Assembly (NCBI RefSeq): GCF_024519285.1
Contig: NZ_JAMZCY010000007.1
Span: forward strand, 310,001-374,000
Direction: 5' to 3'
DNA length: 64,000 bases
Source: Cohnella sp. WQ 127256
Lineage (GTDB): Bacteria > Bacillota > Bacilli > Paenibacillales > Paenibacillaceae
The stretch's first letter is position 1, and the number at the start of each line of letters is the position of its first letter. The translations under genes were made by a program, and so were the position numbers. This document shows, one piece after another, positions 52,040-60,808 of the stretch. The notes under the pieces were generated by a model. It ran no database searches and was not told where the DNA came from. It saw nothing but the letters and a program-made list of their open reading frames with translations.

Positions 52040-54067
52040 ATGTCTAATAACTGGATACGTGAGAACATCAGACAGGTTCACATAGATTTTCATATGCCGG
52101 AATTTCCGCGCGAGTCGATTACTAACTTTAACGCACAAGAGTTTGTATCGGAATTTGTTAGAGCGAAAGTCAACGTCATAGGGGTTTTCACCAAATGTCA
52201 CTTTGGTAACGCGTTTTACGATAATACGGTAGGTCACAAGCATAGTGGATTGAAGGAAGACTTCTTCGGGGAAGTGCTAACAGAAGCGAAGAAGCATGAT
52301 ATCAAGGTGATCGCATATTACTCGCTTGGAACCGATGCGCATGCGGTACTCCATAACCCGGATTGGTACCAAGTGGATGAGAAGGGACAAGTTCGCGGAA
52401 GCGAAGGCACAGTATGGGAGTTGCCGTGTATTAATAGTCCTTACCGTGAAGAGCTAGTCATTCCGCAAGTGAAGGAAATTACGGAGAAGTACGAGATGGA
52501 TGGGTATCTATTTGATATTCCGTATATTCATAATCACTATTGCTTCTGTTCTTATTGTAAGAAGAAGTTCCAAGAGGAGTACGGACAAGCTCTGACTCCA
52601 GAGCTGCTTGAGACGAACCGTGAGCTTGTTATCGGGTTTGGAATTGATTCCGCTGCTCGCTGCATGAAGGAAATCTATGACGTTATTAAGAAGATCCGTC
52701 CGGAAGTGCTCGTCAATTGTAACGGAGCTTGGCGGATGGGAGAGCCGGCATCTGTAAATGCGACAAGCGATTATGGACTATGGGAATCGCAGCCTTCTGC
52801 TACAGGCTCATTCTTAGGACATTCGATTCGTGCTCGCCACATCCGTACGTTAGATGTTCCTGTACAGATTATGACGGTTCGCTTTACTGAAGGTTGGGGA
52901 TTAATGTCTTGTAAGACGTCCGAACAGCTTAAGTTTGAATTCTCATGCATTATGGCTAACGGTGGAATTATTAATATCGGGGATCAGGTCATGCCAGATG
53001 GGTCATTGCAAAGCGGTGTCTACGATATTATTGGCGAAGCATTTTCCTTCGTAGAAGAGCGGGAAGCCTTTTGTATTGGAGCCAAGAGTGTTCGTCATAC
53101 CGCGCTAATCGCGGATAATTCAAGCAACTGGTACCATGACAAGGATGACTCGGCAACATTCGGCGCTGCCAAAATGCTGATCGAAGGGCATCATCAATTT
53201 GATATTTATTATAACGATGAGTTTCCAGACCTTACAGGCTATAAGGTGGTCGTCCTTCCGGAGAACGTGAAGTTATCGGCACAATCGATAGATCGCTTGG
53301 ACATATTTGTTCGTGAAGGTGGGTTGCTACTTGCTGAGGGGGCTGCCACTTATTCCAGAGAAGCGAAGGATTTCAAGCTTGCTGAAATTTTAGGTTTGAA
53401 CTACTTGGAGCGTACACCCTACCCGTTCGCATACTTCACGGAGAATGAAGAGCTATGGAACGGTATTGCTAAAATTCCACAGCTTGTTGAAGGAGAATTC
53501 ATCAAGACGATTCCGACAACTGCGGAGGCGTTAAGCTACATTCATTGGCCGTTAACCGTGCCAGCTGTCAATCGTGCCTTCAGGCATCCGATGCCACCAG
53601 CAGGTATTGTGAGTGATTTCCATGGAATCAGTGTTAATCGCCACGGTAAAGGGATTGCTCTATATGTTGCTGCACCTGTATTCCGTACTTATTGGAATAA
53701 CAACCATTTCTGGGTTAGACGTATGATTACGAATCTTTTAAATAAGTTTGATACGGATAAATATTTCGAAGTTGAAGCGCCTGTTCATGTCGAGGCGAAT
53801 CTGATGGAGAAGGATGGTAAGAAATATTTGCATCTGATTAATTTCCAGAACATTCATGCGGGTGAGAAGAGCAGCTCGTTCTATGATCCGATTGAGAATA
53901 TTACACCGGTGCACAACATCGAGGTGCATATTAACGACAAACAAATCCAATCGGTCATTACACGTCCGGATAACGAGCAATTAGTCATCGAATCGACGGA
54001 TAAAGGTATCCGATTTACAGTGCCCAAGGTGCATATTCACACGATTATTGAACTAAGTAAAGAGTAA
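52040..54067 (+). CDS. GHL6-type glycoside hydrolase with beta-galactosidase-trimerisation-like domain
   Basis: 675 residues, no signal peptide. Residues 1-340 look like a TIM barrel of the hypothetical glycoside hydrolase 6 type (HIDFHMPEFPRESITNFNAQEF, YEMDGYLFDIPYIHNHYCFC, QPSATGSFLGHSIRARH); acidic residues in YLFDIP and in DYGLWESQ are candidates for catalysis. About 350-560 resembles the Rossmann-like trimerisation domain of beta-galactosidases (YKVVVLPENVKLS, FVREGGLLLAEGAA). This architecture is known from GH151 alpha-L-fucosidases, including one from Paenibacillus, but I cannot confirm specificity. A CxxC (CFCSYCKKKF) is unusual. Confidence 0.75.
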   Translation: MSNNWIRENIRQVHIDFHMPEFPRESITNFNAQEFVSEFVRAKVNVIGVFTKCHFGNAFYDNTVGHKHSGLKEDFFGEVLTEAKKHDIKVIAYYSLGTDAHAVLHNPDWYQVDEKGQVRGSEGTVWELPCINSPYREELVIPQVKEITEKYEMDGYLFDIPYIHNHYCFCSYCKKKFQEEYGQALTPELLETNRELVIGFGIDSAARCMKEIYDVIKKIRPEVLVNCNGAWRMGEPASVNATSDYGLWESQPSATGSFLGHSIRARHIRTLDVPVQIMTVRFTEGWGLMSCKTSEQLKFEFSCIMANGGIINIGDQVMPDGSLQSGVYDIIGEAFSFVEEREAFCIGAKSVRHTALIADNSSNWYHDKDDSATFGAAKMLIEGHHQFDIYYNDEFPDLTGYKVVVLPENVKLSAQSIDRLDIFVREGGLLLAEGAATYSREAKDFKLAEILGLNYLERTPYPFAYFTENEELWNGIAKIPQLVEGEFIKTIPTTAEALSYIHWPLTVPAVNRAFRHPMPPAGIVSDFHGISVNRHGKGIALYVAAPVFRTYWNNNHFWVRRMITNLLNKFDTDKYFEVEAPVHVEANLMEKDGKKYLHLINFQNIHAGEKSSSFYDPIENITPVHNIEVHINDKQIQSVITRPDNEQLVIESTDKGIRFTVPKVHIHTIIELSKE

Positions 54068-54094
54068 AAAATGATGTGACTGAGGTGATTGTTC

Positions 54095-55594
54095 ATGAAT
54101 AGTATCGTAATCGTATGCGACACGTTAAGGAGGGATCACTGCGGTCCCTATCATCATGGTCGTCCACTGAATCAGGTGTCAAGTTCAGAGCAGCAGGATT
54201 GGGTTATACCCACTCCGAACATGGATCGTCTAGCGGAGAAGGGAATCGTATTTGATCAGGCTTATTGCGGTTCAACACCTTGCATGCCGGCACGAAGAGA
54301 TATATATACAGGACGTTACGAGTTCTTAGAACGCGGATGGGGACCCCTTGAGGAAGACGATCTGGATTTGCCGAGGCAGATTTCAGGACCCCCCAACCAA
54401 TCCATGTCCGAACAATTGAATAATGGGAATCCTGTCAGTTACTTTATCACGGATCATTTTCATATGTGGGAGCAAGGAGCGGGCAACTATCATATGGGGT
54501 ACACGGGATTCGAGTTTATCCGTGGACACGAAGCGGATGCTTGGAGAACGGATCCCATTGAATTCCCTTGCCCTGACTCGGAGCGGACCACGAAATTGGA
54601 AAGGCATTTCCGCAACGTTCACCTCACTCGCAAATCCGAGGAGGATTACTTCTGCGCTCAGATGTTCACTAAAGCCTCGGATTGGCTGGAAGCGAATCAT
54701 ACGCATAAGGACTTCTACTTACACTTAGATTGCTTCGATCCACATGAACCGTGGGATCCGCCGGAGGAATACGTCAAGATGTTCGATCCGCGGGGGTATG
54801 ACGTCGATCGATTTATCCCACAGGCTCCTTACGATGAATGGCATAAGCATATGACCGAGGAGCAGAAAAATCATGTGCAAGCCTGTTATGCAGCTAACGT
54901 GGTGCTAGTGGACAGATGGCTCGGTAAGCTGCTCGACAAGATGGACGAGCTTGATTTATGGAGCAACACGATGCTTGTGTTTACGACCGATCATGGCACA
55001 TATAATGGCGATCTTGGGCGTACAGGCAAGCTTCAGACTCATCAATATGATGCCGTTTCCCACATTCCCTTTATCGTGGCTTACCCGCATGGGGGACAAG
55101 GGACAAGAAGAGATCAATTGGCTCAGCTCGTTGATATTTATCCTACTGTGTTACGAGCAACGGGTAAGCCGTGCCCTCCTGATCGGCATGGGCTTGATTT
55201 GACTCCCGTACTCGAAGATGAGCACGCTCCCTTGCGAGACTATGCGATCAGCGGAATGTTTGGGAAAAGTGTCACCGTTACGGACGGTCGTTGGGCGCTT
55301 CATCAATCTCCTAATGCCGATAATCAACCGCTGTATTGGCATGGAGCATGCTTAGCGAAATTTATTCACTATGATCTGGGACCTTATCAGGATGGAAAGA
55401 GAGCGGTGAAGGATTGTGCTTCATGGCCGACACCAACCTGGTTAAGTGATAAGAGCATCGACCCAAGTGAGCATATCAATTTGGTAGAACAAGAGCCTGT
55501 TCAGGTTGCGAAGCTACAACAAGCCTTGAAGGAAACGCTAGTTAAGCTTAAGGCACCGTCAGAGCAATTTGAAAGATTGGGACTTCTCGATTAA
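54095..55594 (+). CDS. Cytoplasmic sulfatase, Cys-type (formylglycine-dependent)
   Basis: 499 residues from ATG 54095 (GAGGTGA 6 bases upstream). The modification motif Cys63-Met-Pro-Ala-Arg67 fits C-x-P-x-R, the cysteine being oxidised to formylglycine. Metal-binding elements are IVCDTLRRDH at the N-terminus and FTTDHGTYNG. There is no signal peptide, so it should desulfate imported mono- or oligosaccharides inside the cell. The matching maturase is encoded at 56883, and the glycosidase at 52040 is the likely partner enzyme. The released sulfate may be handled by the CHR transporters between them. Confidence 0.93.
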   Translation: MNSIVIVCDTLRRDHCGPYHHGRPLNQVSSSEQQDWVIPTPNMDRLAEKGIVFDQAYCGSTPCMPARRDIYTGRYEFLERGWGPLEEDDLDLPRQISGPPNQSMSEQLNNGNPVSYFITDHFHMWEQGAGNYHMGYTGFEFIRGHEADAWRTDPIEFPCPDSERTTKLERHFRNVHLTRKSEEDYFCAQMFTKASDWLEANHTHKDFYLHLDCFDPHEPWDPPEEYVKMFDPRGYDVDRFIPQAPYDEWHKHMTEEQKNHVQACYAANVVLVDRWLGKLLDKMDELDLWSNTMLVFTTDHGTYNGDLGRTGKLQTHQYDAVSHIPFIVAYPHGGQGTRRDQLAQLVDIYPTVLRATGKPCPPDRHGLDLTPVLEDEHAPLRDYAISGMFGKSVTVTDGRWALHQSPNADNQPLYWHGACLAKFIHYDLGPYQDGKRAVKDCASWPTPTWLSDKSIDPSEHINLVEQEPVQVAKLQQALKETLVKLKAPSEQFERLGLLD

Positions 55595-55606
55595 GAAGGC
55601 AGAGAC

Positions 55607-55647
55607 GAACACGACGAGCGACCGCTTCAGCGGTTGCTTCGTTGTTC
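55607..55647 (+). terminator. Hairpin after sulfatase gene
   Basis: Stem of about 18 bp with a few mismatches, GAACACGACGAGCGACCGC paired with GCGGTTGCTTCGTTGTTC around the loop TTCA, then TTTGCG. A partial terminator inside the locus. Confidence 0.6.
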
Positions 55648-55678
55648 TTTGCGTCAGCAAGAGGAAGGTGATCATCAA

Positions 55679-56317
55679 GTGATTCCGCAGCTTAGAGCAA
55701 AATTATCCATACTTTCGCAAATCTTCTGGGTGTTTTTTAGGATTGGGCCGTCGAGCTTCGGCGGAGGTTATGCCATGATTCCCGTCATCGAGAGGGAAGT
55801 CGTTCAGAAACGGAAATGGTTGAAGCAAGAGGAGATTAGTGATCTGGTTTCCGTAGCAGGGACTGCTCCCGGTGGGGTCGGCGTCAATTCTGCGGTGTTC
55901 ATCGGATACCGCAAGGCGGGAGTCGCAGGTGCTTGTATGGCGGTGCTTGGGATAACGCTACCGACTTTCGCTATCGTTTATCTATTGAGTGTATTTTATC
56001 TCTATTTTGAGAACAATCACAAAATCGCTGCAGCGTTAAAGGGGATTCATGGTGCGATCATTGCATTGATTTTATTAGCTGCTTATAAGATGGCCAAAAC
56101 ATCACTCTTGGATATCTCGACAACGGTAATGGCTATTGCTGCATTAGGCGTATTACTCTTCACGTCGATCCATCCGATCTTCATTATCGCCGGTGGAATT
56201 CTATTCGGTATCCTAATTGTGAAAGTGAAGGAGCTTATGCGGATGAAGGTTCGAACAGTGAAAGAGACGACGCAATCTACTGAGCAGCAGCTATTGTTTC
56301 CGGAATACTATATCTAG
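55679..56317 (+). CDS. CHR-family (chromate/sulfate) transporter, first half-size subunit
   Basis: 212 residues from GTG 55679 (AAGGTGAT upstream). It carries the CHR signatures SSFGGGYAMIPVIEREVV and APGGVGVNSAVFIGY and about six helices. Half-size (short-chain) CHR proteins occur in pairs that together act as one transporter; the partner follows 15 bases downstream. Known members export chromate, an analogue of sulfate. Lying between a sulfatase and its maturase, the pair may export sulfate released inside the cell. Confidence 0.9.
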   Translation: MIPQLRAKLSILSQIFWVFFRIGPSSFGGGYAMIPVIEREVVQKRKWLKQEEISDLVSVAGTAPGGVGVNSAVFIGYRKAGVAGACMAVLGITLPTFAIVYLLSVFYLYFENNHKIAAALKGIHGAIIALILLAAYKMAKTSLLDISTTVMAIAALGVLLFTSIHPIFIIAGGILFGILIVKVKELMRMKVRTVKETTQSTEQQLLFPEYYI

Positions 56318-56332
56318 GACGGGGGGAGAGAG

Positions 56333-56866
56333 ATGCTGAGCAATTTGTTTTTCGTATTTTTGAAGATCGGGTTTATTTCGTTCGGTGGCGGCTATGCTGT
56401 CATTCCGATGATCGAACGTGAAATGAACCATCGCGGATGGATCGACGCCCAAGAGTTTCAGCAGATCGTTTCGCTAGCGGGTATGTCCCCGGGTCCTATC
56501 GCCACTAATAGCGCAACATTAATCGGATTTGATCTAGCAGGATTTCCTGGTGCGATAGTCGCGACCATAGGTATGGTCTTACCATCTTTGATCCTGGTTA
56601 TTCTTATTGTCGCCTTCTGTATGCGATATCACCGCAGCAAGCAGGTGAAAGCTTCCTTCTACGGTCTTAGACCGATCGTTACCGGGCTGATCCTATATGC
56701 AGCCCTACACTTTGGCTTTTTATCACATTCTGAAACGGTCCTCACTTGGACAACGCTTATGACGATGCTCATTTGTATTGGTTGTCTTTACGCCATTCTT
56801 AAATATAAATTACACCCTATTGTTGTAATTATCGCTTCCGGTTTCGCTGGCATTATCTTATTCTAA
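56333..56866 (+). CDS. CHR-family (chromate/sulfate) transporter, second half-size subunit
   Basis: 177 residues with the same signatures (ISFGGGYAVIPMIEREM and SPGPIATNSATLIGF) and five to six helices. GGGGAGAG precedes the ATG by 6 bases. It is the partner of 55679-56317. The maturase gene begins 16 bases after its stop, so all three are co-transcribed. Confidence 0.9.
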   Translation: MLSNLFFVFLKIGFISFGGGYAVIPMIEREMNHRGWIDAQEFQQIVSLAGMSPGPIATNSATLIGFDLAGFPGAIVATIGMVLPSLILVILIVAFCMRYHRSKQVKASFYGLRPIVTGLILYAALHFGFLSHSETVLTWTTLMTMLICIGCLYAILKYKLHPIVVIIASGFAGIILF

Positions 56867-56882
56867 GATGAGGAGGTGCGAT

Positions 56883-57866
56883 ATGCGAACGAAGATAGAA
56901 ACGCCTTCTTGCTGCTCGGCCAGAAGGGATACCCTCAATTCAGAACGAACTTTACAGTCTAAGGACGAAGAAGCTGTCGCTTCGGATCATATAGAATCTA
57001 CCGCTTACAGCAATGAAGGTATGGTTTACATGGCGGGAGGTACGTTCCTGATGGGAACCTCTGACCGGGAGGGATTTCCCGAGGATGGAGAAGGGCCGAT
57101 TAGACAGGTGTCTATTCCTTCCTTCTATATGGATGAATCAGCGGTGACCAACGAGCAGTTTGCTAAGTTCATAATGGCTACAGGGTATCGGACTGAGGCC
57201 GAACGATTCGGCTGGTCTTATGTTTTTCATACTCTTGTGACTGAACAGTCTCGGGAAAAGGAATACCGCATCGTCCCGCATACGCCATGGTGGTGGGCAG
57301 TGGACGGCGCAGATTGGTCACATCCCGAAGGGGTTCAGTCTGATGTGGAGGAACGCGGAGACCATCCCGTCGTTCATGTCACCTGGAACGATGCGATTGC
57401 TTATTGCCGTTGGGCGGGCAAACGTCTGCCGACAGAGGCAGAGTGGGAATATGCTGCCCGAGGTGGACTCATTCAGAAAAGATATCCTTGGGGGGACGAG
57501 CTCAAGCCGAACGGTGAACACCGATGTAATATTTGGCAAGGGAAGTTCCCGACCGTCAATCATGCAAGTGACGGTTACGAAGGAACAGCTCCAGTCCGAA
57601 CCTACCAGCCTAATGGATATGGCTTGTACAACATGGCGGGCAACGTTTGGGAATGGTGCGCGGACTGGTTTGATCCGAAGTATCATTTGTCGGGTGACAT
57701 CGATAATCCGCGGGGACGACGAGTCAGCGATATGAAGTCGATGCGTGGAGGCTCTTATCTGTGCCACAAATCCTACTGCAATCGGTACCGGGTCGCGGCT
57801 AGGAACAAGAACACCCCAGATAGTTCCTCTGGAAACACTGGCTTTCGCTGCGTAAGGTCAGAATAA
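56883..57866 (+). CDS. Formylglycine-generating enzyme (sulfatase maturase, SUMF1 type)
   Basis: 327 residues from ATG 56883 (GAGGAGGTG 5 bases upstream). The N-terminal CCSARRD is a feature of bacterial FGEs. The domain shows MVYMAGGTFLMGTSD, the substrate-binding DESAVTNEQF, HPVVHVTWNDAIAYCRWAGK, RLPTEAEWEYAARGG and GLYNMAGNVWEWCADW. The redox/copper-binding cysteines are Cys294 and Cys299 in SYLCHKSYCNRYR. It oxidises the sulfatase cysteine to formylglycine with oxygen, so the locus presumably works aerobically. Last gene of the operon, closed by the terminator at 57897. Confidence 0.96.
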   Translation: MRTKIETPSCCSARRDTLNSERTLQSKDEEAVASDHIESTAYSNEGMVYMAGGTFLMGTSDREGFPEDGEGPIRQVSIPSFYMDESAVTNEQFAKFIMATGYRTEAERFGWSYVFHTLVTEQSREKEYRIVPHTPWWWAVDGADWSHPEGVQSDVEERGDHPVVHVTWNDAIAYCRWAGKRLPTEAEWEYAARGGLIQKRYPWGDELKPNGEHRCNIWQGKFPTVNHASDGYEGTAPVRTYQPNGYGLYNMAGNVWEWCADWFDPKYHLSGDIDNPRGRRVSDMKSMRGGSYLCHKSYCNRYRVAARNKNTPDSSSGNTGFRCVRSE

Positions 57867-57896
57867 AGGTTTCTAGTACACACCTAAATACAAATG

Positions 57897-57941
57897 AAAA
57901 ATCCCGCTTAATGCAGGTAAAGTGCATTGAAGCGGGATTTT
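57897..57941. terminator. Bidirectional terminator after FGE gene and barstar gene
   Basis: Stem AAAATCCCGCTT / AAGCGGGATTTT with inner ATGCA/TGCAT, T-rich on both strands. Serves the FGE operon (plus) and the barnase-barstar operon (minus). Confidence 0.9.
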
Positions 57942-57961
57942 GCTTATGTTCTTCCTGAGCT

Positions 57962-58231
57962 CTAATTGATCTCAAAATGGAGGTGCTCATTGTTTAGAGC
58001 TGCTTCAATAAATACGTTGACTAGATCCTCGCCAAATTGGCCTAAGCACGAATGAAGCTTGTCTAAATGAATCATTGTCACCTTCATAGGCTCGCTTAAT
58101 GTACTGAGTACGTCCCATAGCGCGTCTAGATTGCCTCCATAGTAAGTGGGGAAATTGAGCTTACGTGCGATATATTCATGCGCAGCTTCTATTGAAGTCA
58201 TATGACTTCCGGATATTACAATTTCCTTCAT
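57962..58231 (-). CDS. Barstar-like ribonuclease inhibitor
   Basis: 89 residues from the second of two adjacent ATGs (58231), which has AGGAGG 7 bases upstream. The barstar core is evident: a helix and the loop FPTYYGGNLDALWDVLSTL, which inserts into the barnase active site; acidic residues corresponding to the Asp/Glu contacts are present. Length equals B. amyloliquefaciens barstar (90). It lies downstream of the barnase gene in the same minus-strand operon, as an intracellular immunity protein. Confidence 0.94.
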   Translation of the reverse strand: MKEIVISGSHMTSIEAAHEYIARKLNFPTYYGGNLDALWDVLSTLSEPMKVTMIHLDKLHSCLGQFGEDLVNVFIEAALNNEHLHFEIN

Positions 58232-58242
58232 CATAGTTCCTC

Positions 58243-58704
58243 CTAATAAAGCTGTGTGAAAGATTCATAATGGTCATTTGTGTAATAAATGAGACCGTCA
58301 TTAGAGTATACAACCCGCTCAGATCCCCGAAATCCGCCTTTATAATTTACATCGCATTCATACCACTTTCGTCCTTTGGCACGAGGGAGCTTACCCTCGC
58401 GATTTCCGAAGACGTCTCCTCCAATGCTTAACTGATCACTGACCTCCCAGAGGTTGCCTTCGTCGCTTTTCCATCCTAAAGCTATAGCGTCTTTCTTCGT
58501 GATATAGTTATCCGGCAAATCATTATAGGCGTGGATGTAATTAGCTACATCTTTGGGTGCTGAATAGAGACCTTCTACATGAATTGCTGCTGAACGCGTT
58601 TCTTCTGGTGCTCTGGAATTGATGAAGTCATTCGTGCTGCATCCGCAGAGTATCGTTAGAATTAAGAGAAGAATCAGGGTTAAGCTTAACTTTTTGTGCT
58701 TCAT
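58243..58704 (-). CDS. Barnase-type guanyl-specific ribonuclease with lipoprotein signal
   Basis: 153 residues. Residues 44-153 align to barnase throughout (LPDNYITKKDAIALGW, SIGGDVFGNREGKLP, YTNDHYESFTQLY). Barnase Lys27, Glu73, Arg83, Arg87 and His102 correspond to Lys70, Glu103, Arg126, Arg130 and His145, so it should be active. Unlike classic barnase, which is secreted free, the N-terminus has a basic head, a hydrophobic core (LTLILLLILTIL) and LCGC ending at Cys22, a lipobox followed by a polar linker. The enzyme may be tethered to the outer membrane surface. Barstar is encoded 11 bases downstream. Confidence 0.94.
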   Translation of the reverse strand: MKHKKLSLTLILLLILTILCGCSTNDFINSRAPEETRSAAIHVEGLYSAPKDVANYIHAYNDLPDNYITKKDAIALGWKSDEGNLWEVSDQLSIGGDVFGNREGKLPRAKGRKWYECDVNYKGGFRGSERVVYSNDGLIYYTNDHYESFTQLY

Positions 58705-58738
58705 AATAAACCATCCTTGAGTTCGATTCTATAAGAGT

Positions 58739-58888
58739 TCACATCCCAATGTTCATACGGTATGTGCTGTTAATGATAATAATTGTAACCATTATGAAAA
58801 GCAAACCAGCGAAATAGAGGATAAGGATGTATTTCTCAATATTTCGTACCTTTTCTGAGTAGTAAAGGATATCTTTTTTTCTGTTCAT
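58739..58888 (-). CDS. Possible small membrane protein upstream of barnase
   Basis: 49-residue ORF on the minus strand, stopping 34 bases before the barnase start. A charged amphipathic head (MNRKKDILYYSEKVRNIEK) is followed by one strong membrane helix (YILILYFAGLLFIMVTIIII) and a short tail. The composition looks protein-like, but no good ribosome binding site precedes the ATG (TTATTATAACG), so expression is uncertain. If real it could belong to the barnase operon. Confidence 0.4.
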   Translation of the reverse strand: MNRKKDILYYSEKVRNIEKYILILYFAGLLFIMVTIIIINSTYRMNIGM

Positions 58889-58927
58889 CGTTATAATAAG
58901 GTACTCTAGTTGATTTTATCCACACAT

Positions 58928-58941
58928 TGAAAGCGCATACA
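58928..58941 (+). promoter_or_regulatory. Possible catabolite-responsive element upstream of second yesMN pair
   Basis: TGAAAGCGCATACA matches the CcpA consensus TGWNANCGNTNWCA except one position. It lies 35 bases before the kinase gene and would give glucose repression of the sugar locus. Confidence 0.4.
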
Positions 58942-58975
58942 ATACATCATTTGACAAACATAAGGGGCAATCGCC

Positions 58976-60808
58976 ATGCACCAGTGGACTAAGCGTTTTA
59001 AGAGAGAATTGAACCTACGAATGAAATTGCTGCTTCTCTTCGTAGTCTTGATTTTGGTTCCACTAAGCTTGCAGGGGATTGTGACTTATCGACATTTTTC
59101 GACTACAGTCGATGAGAAGACAGAACAATTCACCGTCGATATCGTTCGGCAAATCAATTCCAATCTGGATCGACTTCTTAAAGATTTCGAAAGACTTTCA
59201 TTGATGCCGCTTTATGATCAGATGGTTCTCTCCATATTAGGTAAGTACGATGGGGATATGGGCTCGGCCACTTGGGTGTCGTCGGATGATTATATGAAAA
59301 TGAAACTGTATACTTCAGCAAATGCTTATGATAGAGCGGAGATTCGTGGCATTCATCTTATTAGTACTAGCGGAATCCTCTTCTCGAACGTTGACTCGAT
59401 GGCTGTGGCTTCGGTTTGGGATAGTCGACAGGATGAGTGGTTTGAAGAAGTCAATCGTTCAGATGGAGCTTGGATGTTAATTCCTCCTCATGAGCCATCC
59501 TACTATAGCGGAAATGCAACGGAGCCCTATATATCGGTGGCCAGGGTGATCCTTGAACCCAATACACTTAAGCGACTTGGGTACATCCTGATTGATATTA
59601 AATTAGATGCCTTTCGGAACATATTATCGAACTTAAATTTTGAACAAAATGCTAATTTGATTATTATAGATAGCCAAAAGAGATTACTGTTTGAACGGAA
59701 ATCCGTGAGTGATCTATCTACTTATAATGAATTACTAGAAAAGAATAAACTCGAGGCGTATAGAAGCAATCAAAAAATAGCTTTGGGCGATCAGAATTAT
59801 TTGTATGTACAGCATAGTTCTAAATATACAGGCCTATCCGTTATTAGCTTGACCCCTATTAATGTGATTCAGAAGGAATCTAGAGAGCTAGGGACATTCA
59901 CATTATGGTTCGCTGTACTCTGTGTGGTCATTTTAACTTTTATCGCCGTCTTTCTTTCTTATCGAATTACTCGTCCTCTTATTGATTTGAAAAAGAATAT
60001 GATACGGGTAGAGCAAGGTGATTTCAACAAAAGGGTGTCTTCCTATAGTAATGATGAATTCGGCCAATTGGGGCGAGGGTTCAACAAGATGATGGATGAA
60101 ATCAATCGACTCTTTAATGAAGTGTTTATTTTAGGTATCCGAGAGAAGGAAGCAGAGCTTTCGGCACTGCAAAGTCAAATCAATCCTCATTTTATATACA
60201 ATACCTTGGAATCCATCAGTATGATGGCTGTTCAGAAAAATAATAGTGAAGTATCAGACATGGTGTCCGCCTTAGGCAAACTCCTCAGATACACGATTGA
60301 CAAGGTAGATAGACTTACACCTTTGAAAGATGAAATTCGCTTTGTTCAATCTTATATTCGTATCCAGCAGCTTCGGTATGGTGAAAGATTGCAGGTAGAA
60401 TACGATATTGATGATGAAGTGATCGACTTCCTGATTCCAAAGCTGATTTTGCAGCCGTTAGTAGAAAATGCAATATATCACGGAATCGATGGGAAGGAGC
60501 TTGGCGGAACAATATGGATTTCTGCCTTGCGATTTGATAATGAATTGCTAATTACAGTAAGAGATGATGGACAGGGACTTGCGGAGGAAGAGATTGAAGC
60601 TCTGAATCAAGAAATCCGTACGCAGCCTTCTTATCAGAGTTGGGAGAGAGACGATCAGCAAAGTCTTGGTTTATCCAACATAGCCCAACGAATAATGCTC
60701 ATTTACGGCGAAAATGGAGAATTGACGATAGATGGAAGCCTTGGACAAGGATTAGCTGTCACGATTACGATAAGACTCCTAGAGACAGGTGGTGCCAAGC
60801 ATGTATAA
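58976..60808 (+). CDS. YesM-type sensor histidine kinase
   Basis: 610 residues with TM1 (about 17-37), an extracellular Cache-like region of about 270 residues, TM2 (FTLWFAVLCVVILTFIAVFL), HAMP (YRITRPLIDLKKNM) and the kinase core with phosphoacceptor in QINPHFIYNTLES, N box LVENAIYHG and G1 VRDDGQGLA. The start has AGGGGCAA upstream. It overlaps the next gene by eight bases and stands before a sugar-binding protein gene, the typical arrangement for a carbohydrate-sensing pair in Paenibacillus. Confidence 0.95.
   Translation: MHQWTKRFKRELNLRMKLLLLFVVLILVPLSLQGIVTYRHFSTTVDEKTEQFTVDIVRQINSNLDRLLKDFERLSLMPLYDQMVLSILGKYDGDMGSATWVSSDDYMKMKLYTSANAYDRAEIRGIHLISTSGILFSNVDSMAVASVWDSRQDEWFEEVNRSDGAWMLIPPHEPSYYSGNATEPYISVARVILEPNTLKRLGYILIDIKLDAFRNILSNLNFEQNANLIIIDSQKRLLFERKSVSDLSTYNELLEKNKLEAYRSNQKIALGDQNYLYVQHSSKYTGLSVISLTPINVIQKESRELGTFTLWFAVLCVVILTFIAVFLSYRITRPLIDLKKNMIRVEQGDFNKRVSSYSNDEFGQLGRGFNKMMDEINRLFNEVFILGIREKEAELSALQSQINPHFIYNTLESISMMAVQKNNSEVSDMVSALGKLLRYTIDKVDRLTPLKDEIRFVQSYIRIQQLRYGERLQVEYDIDDEVIDFLIPKLILQPLVENAIYHGIDGKELGGTIWISALRFDNELLITVRDDGQGLAEEEIEALNQEIRTQPSYQSWERDDQQSLGLSNIAQRIMLIYGENGELTIDGSLGQGLAVTITIRLLETGGAKHV

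Noticed and set aside
57318..57767. 149-codon minus-strand frame inside the FGE gene
   Set aside because: Antisense shadow of a conserved gene; no initiation signals and no family resemblance.
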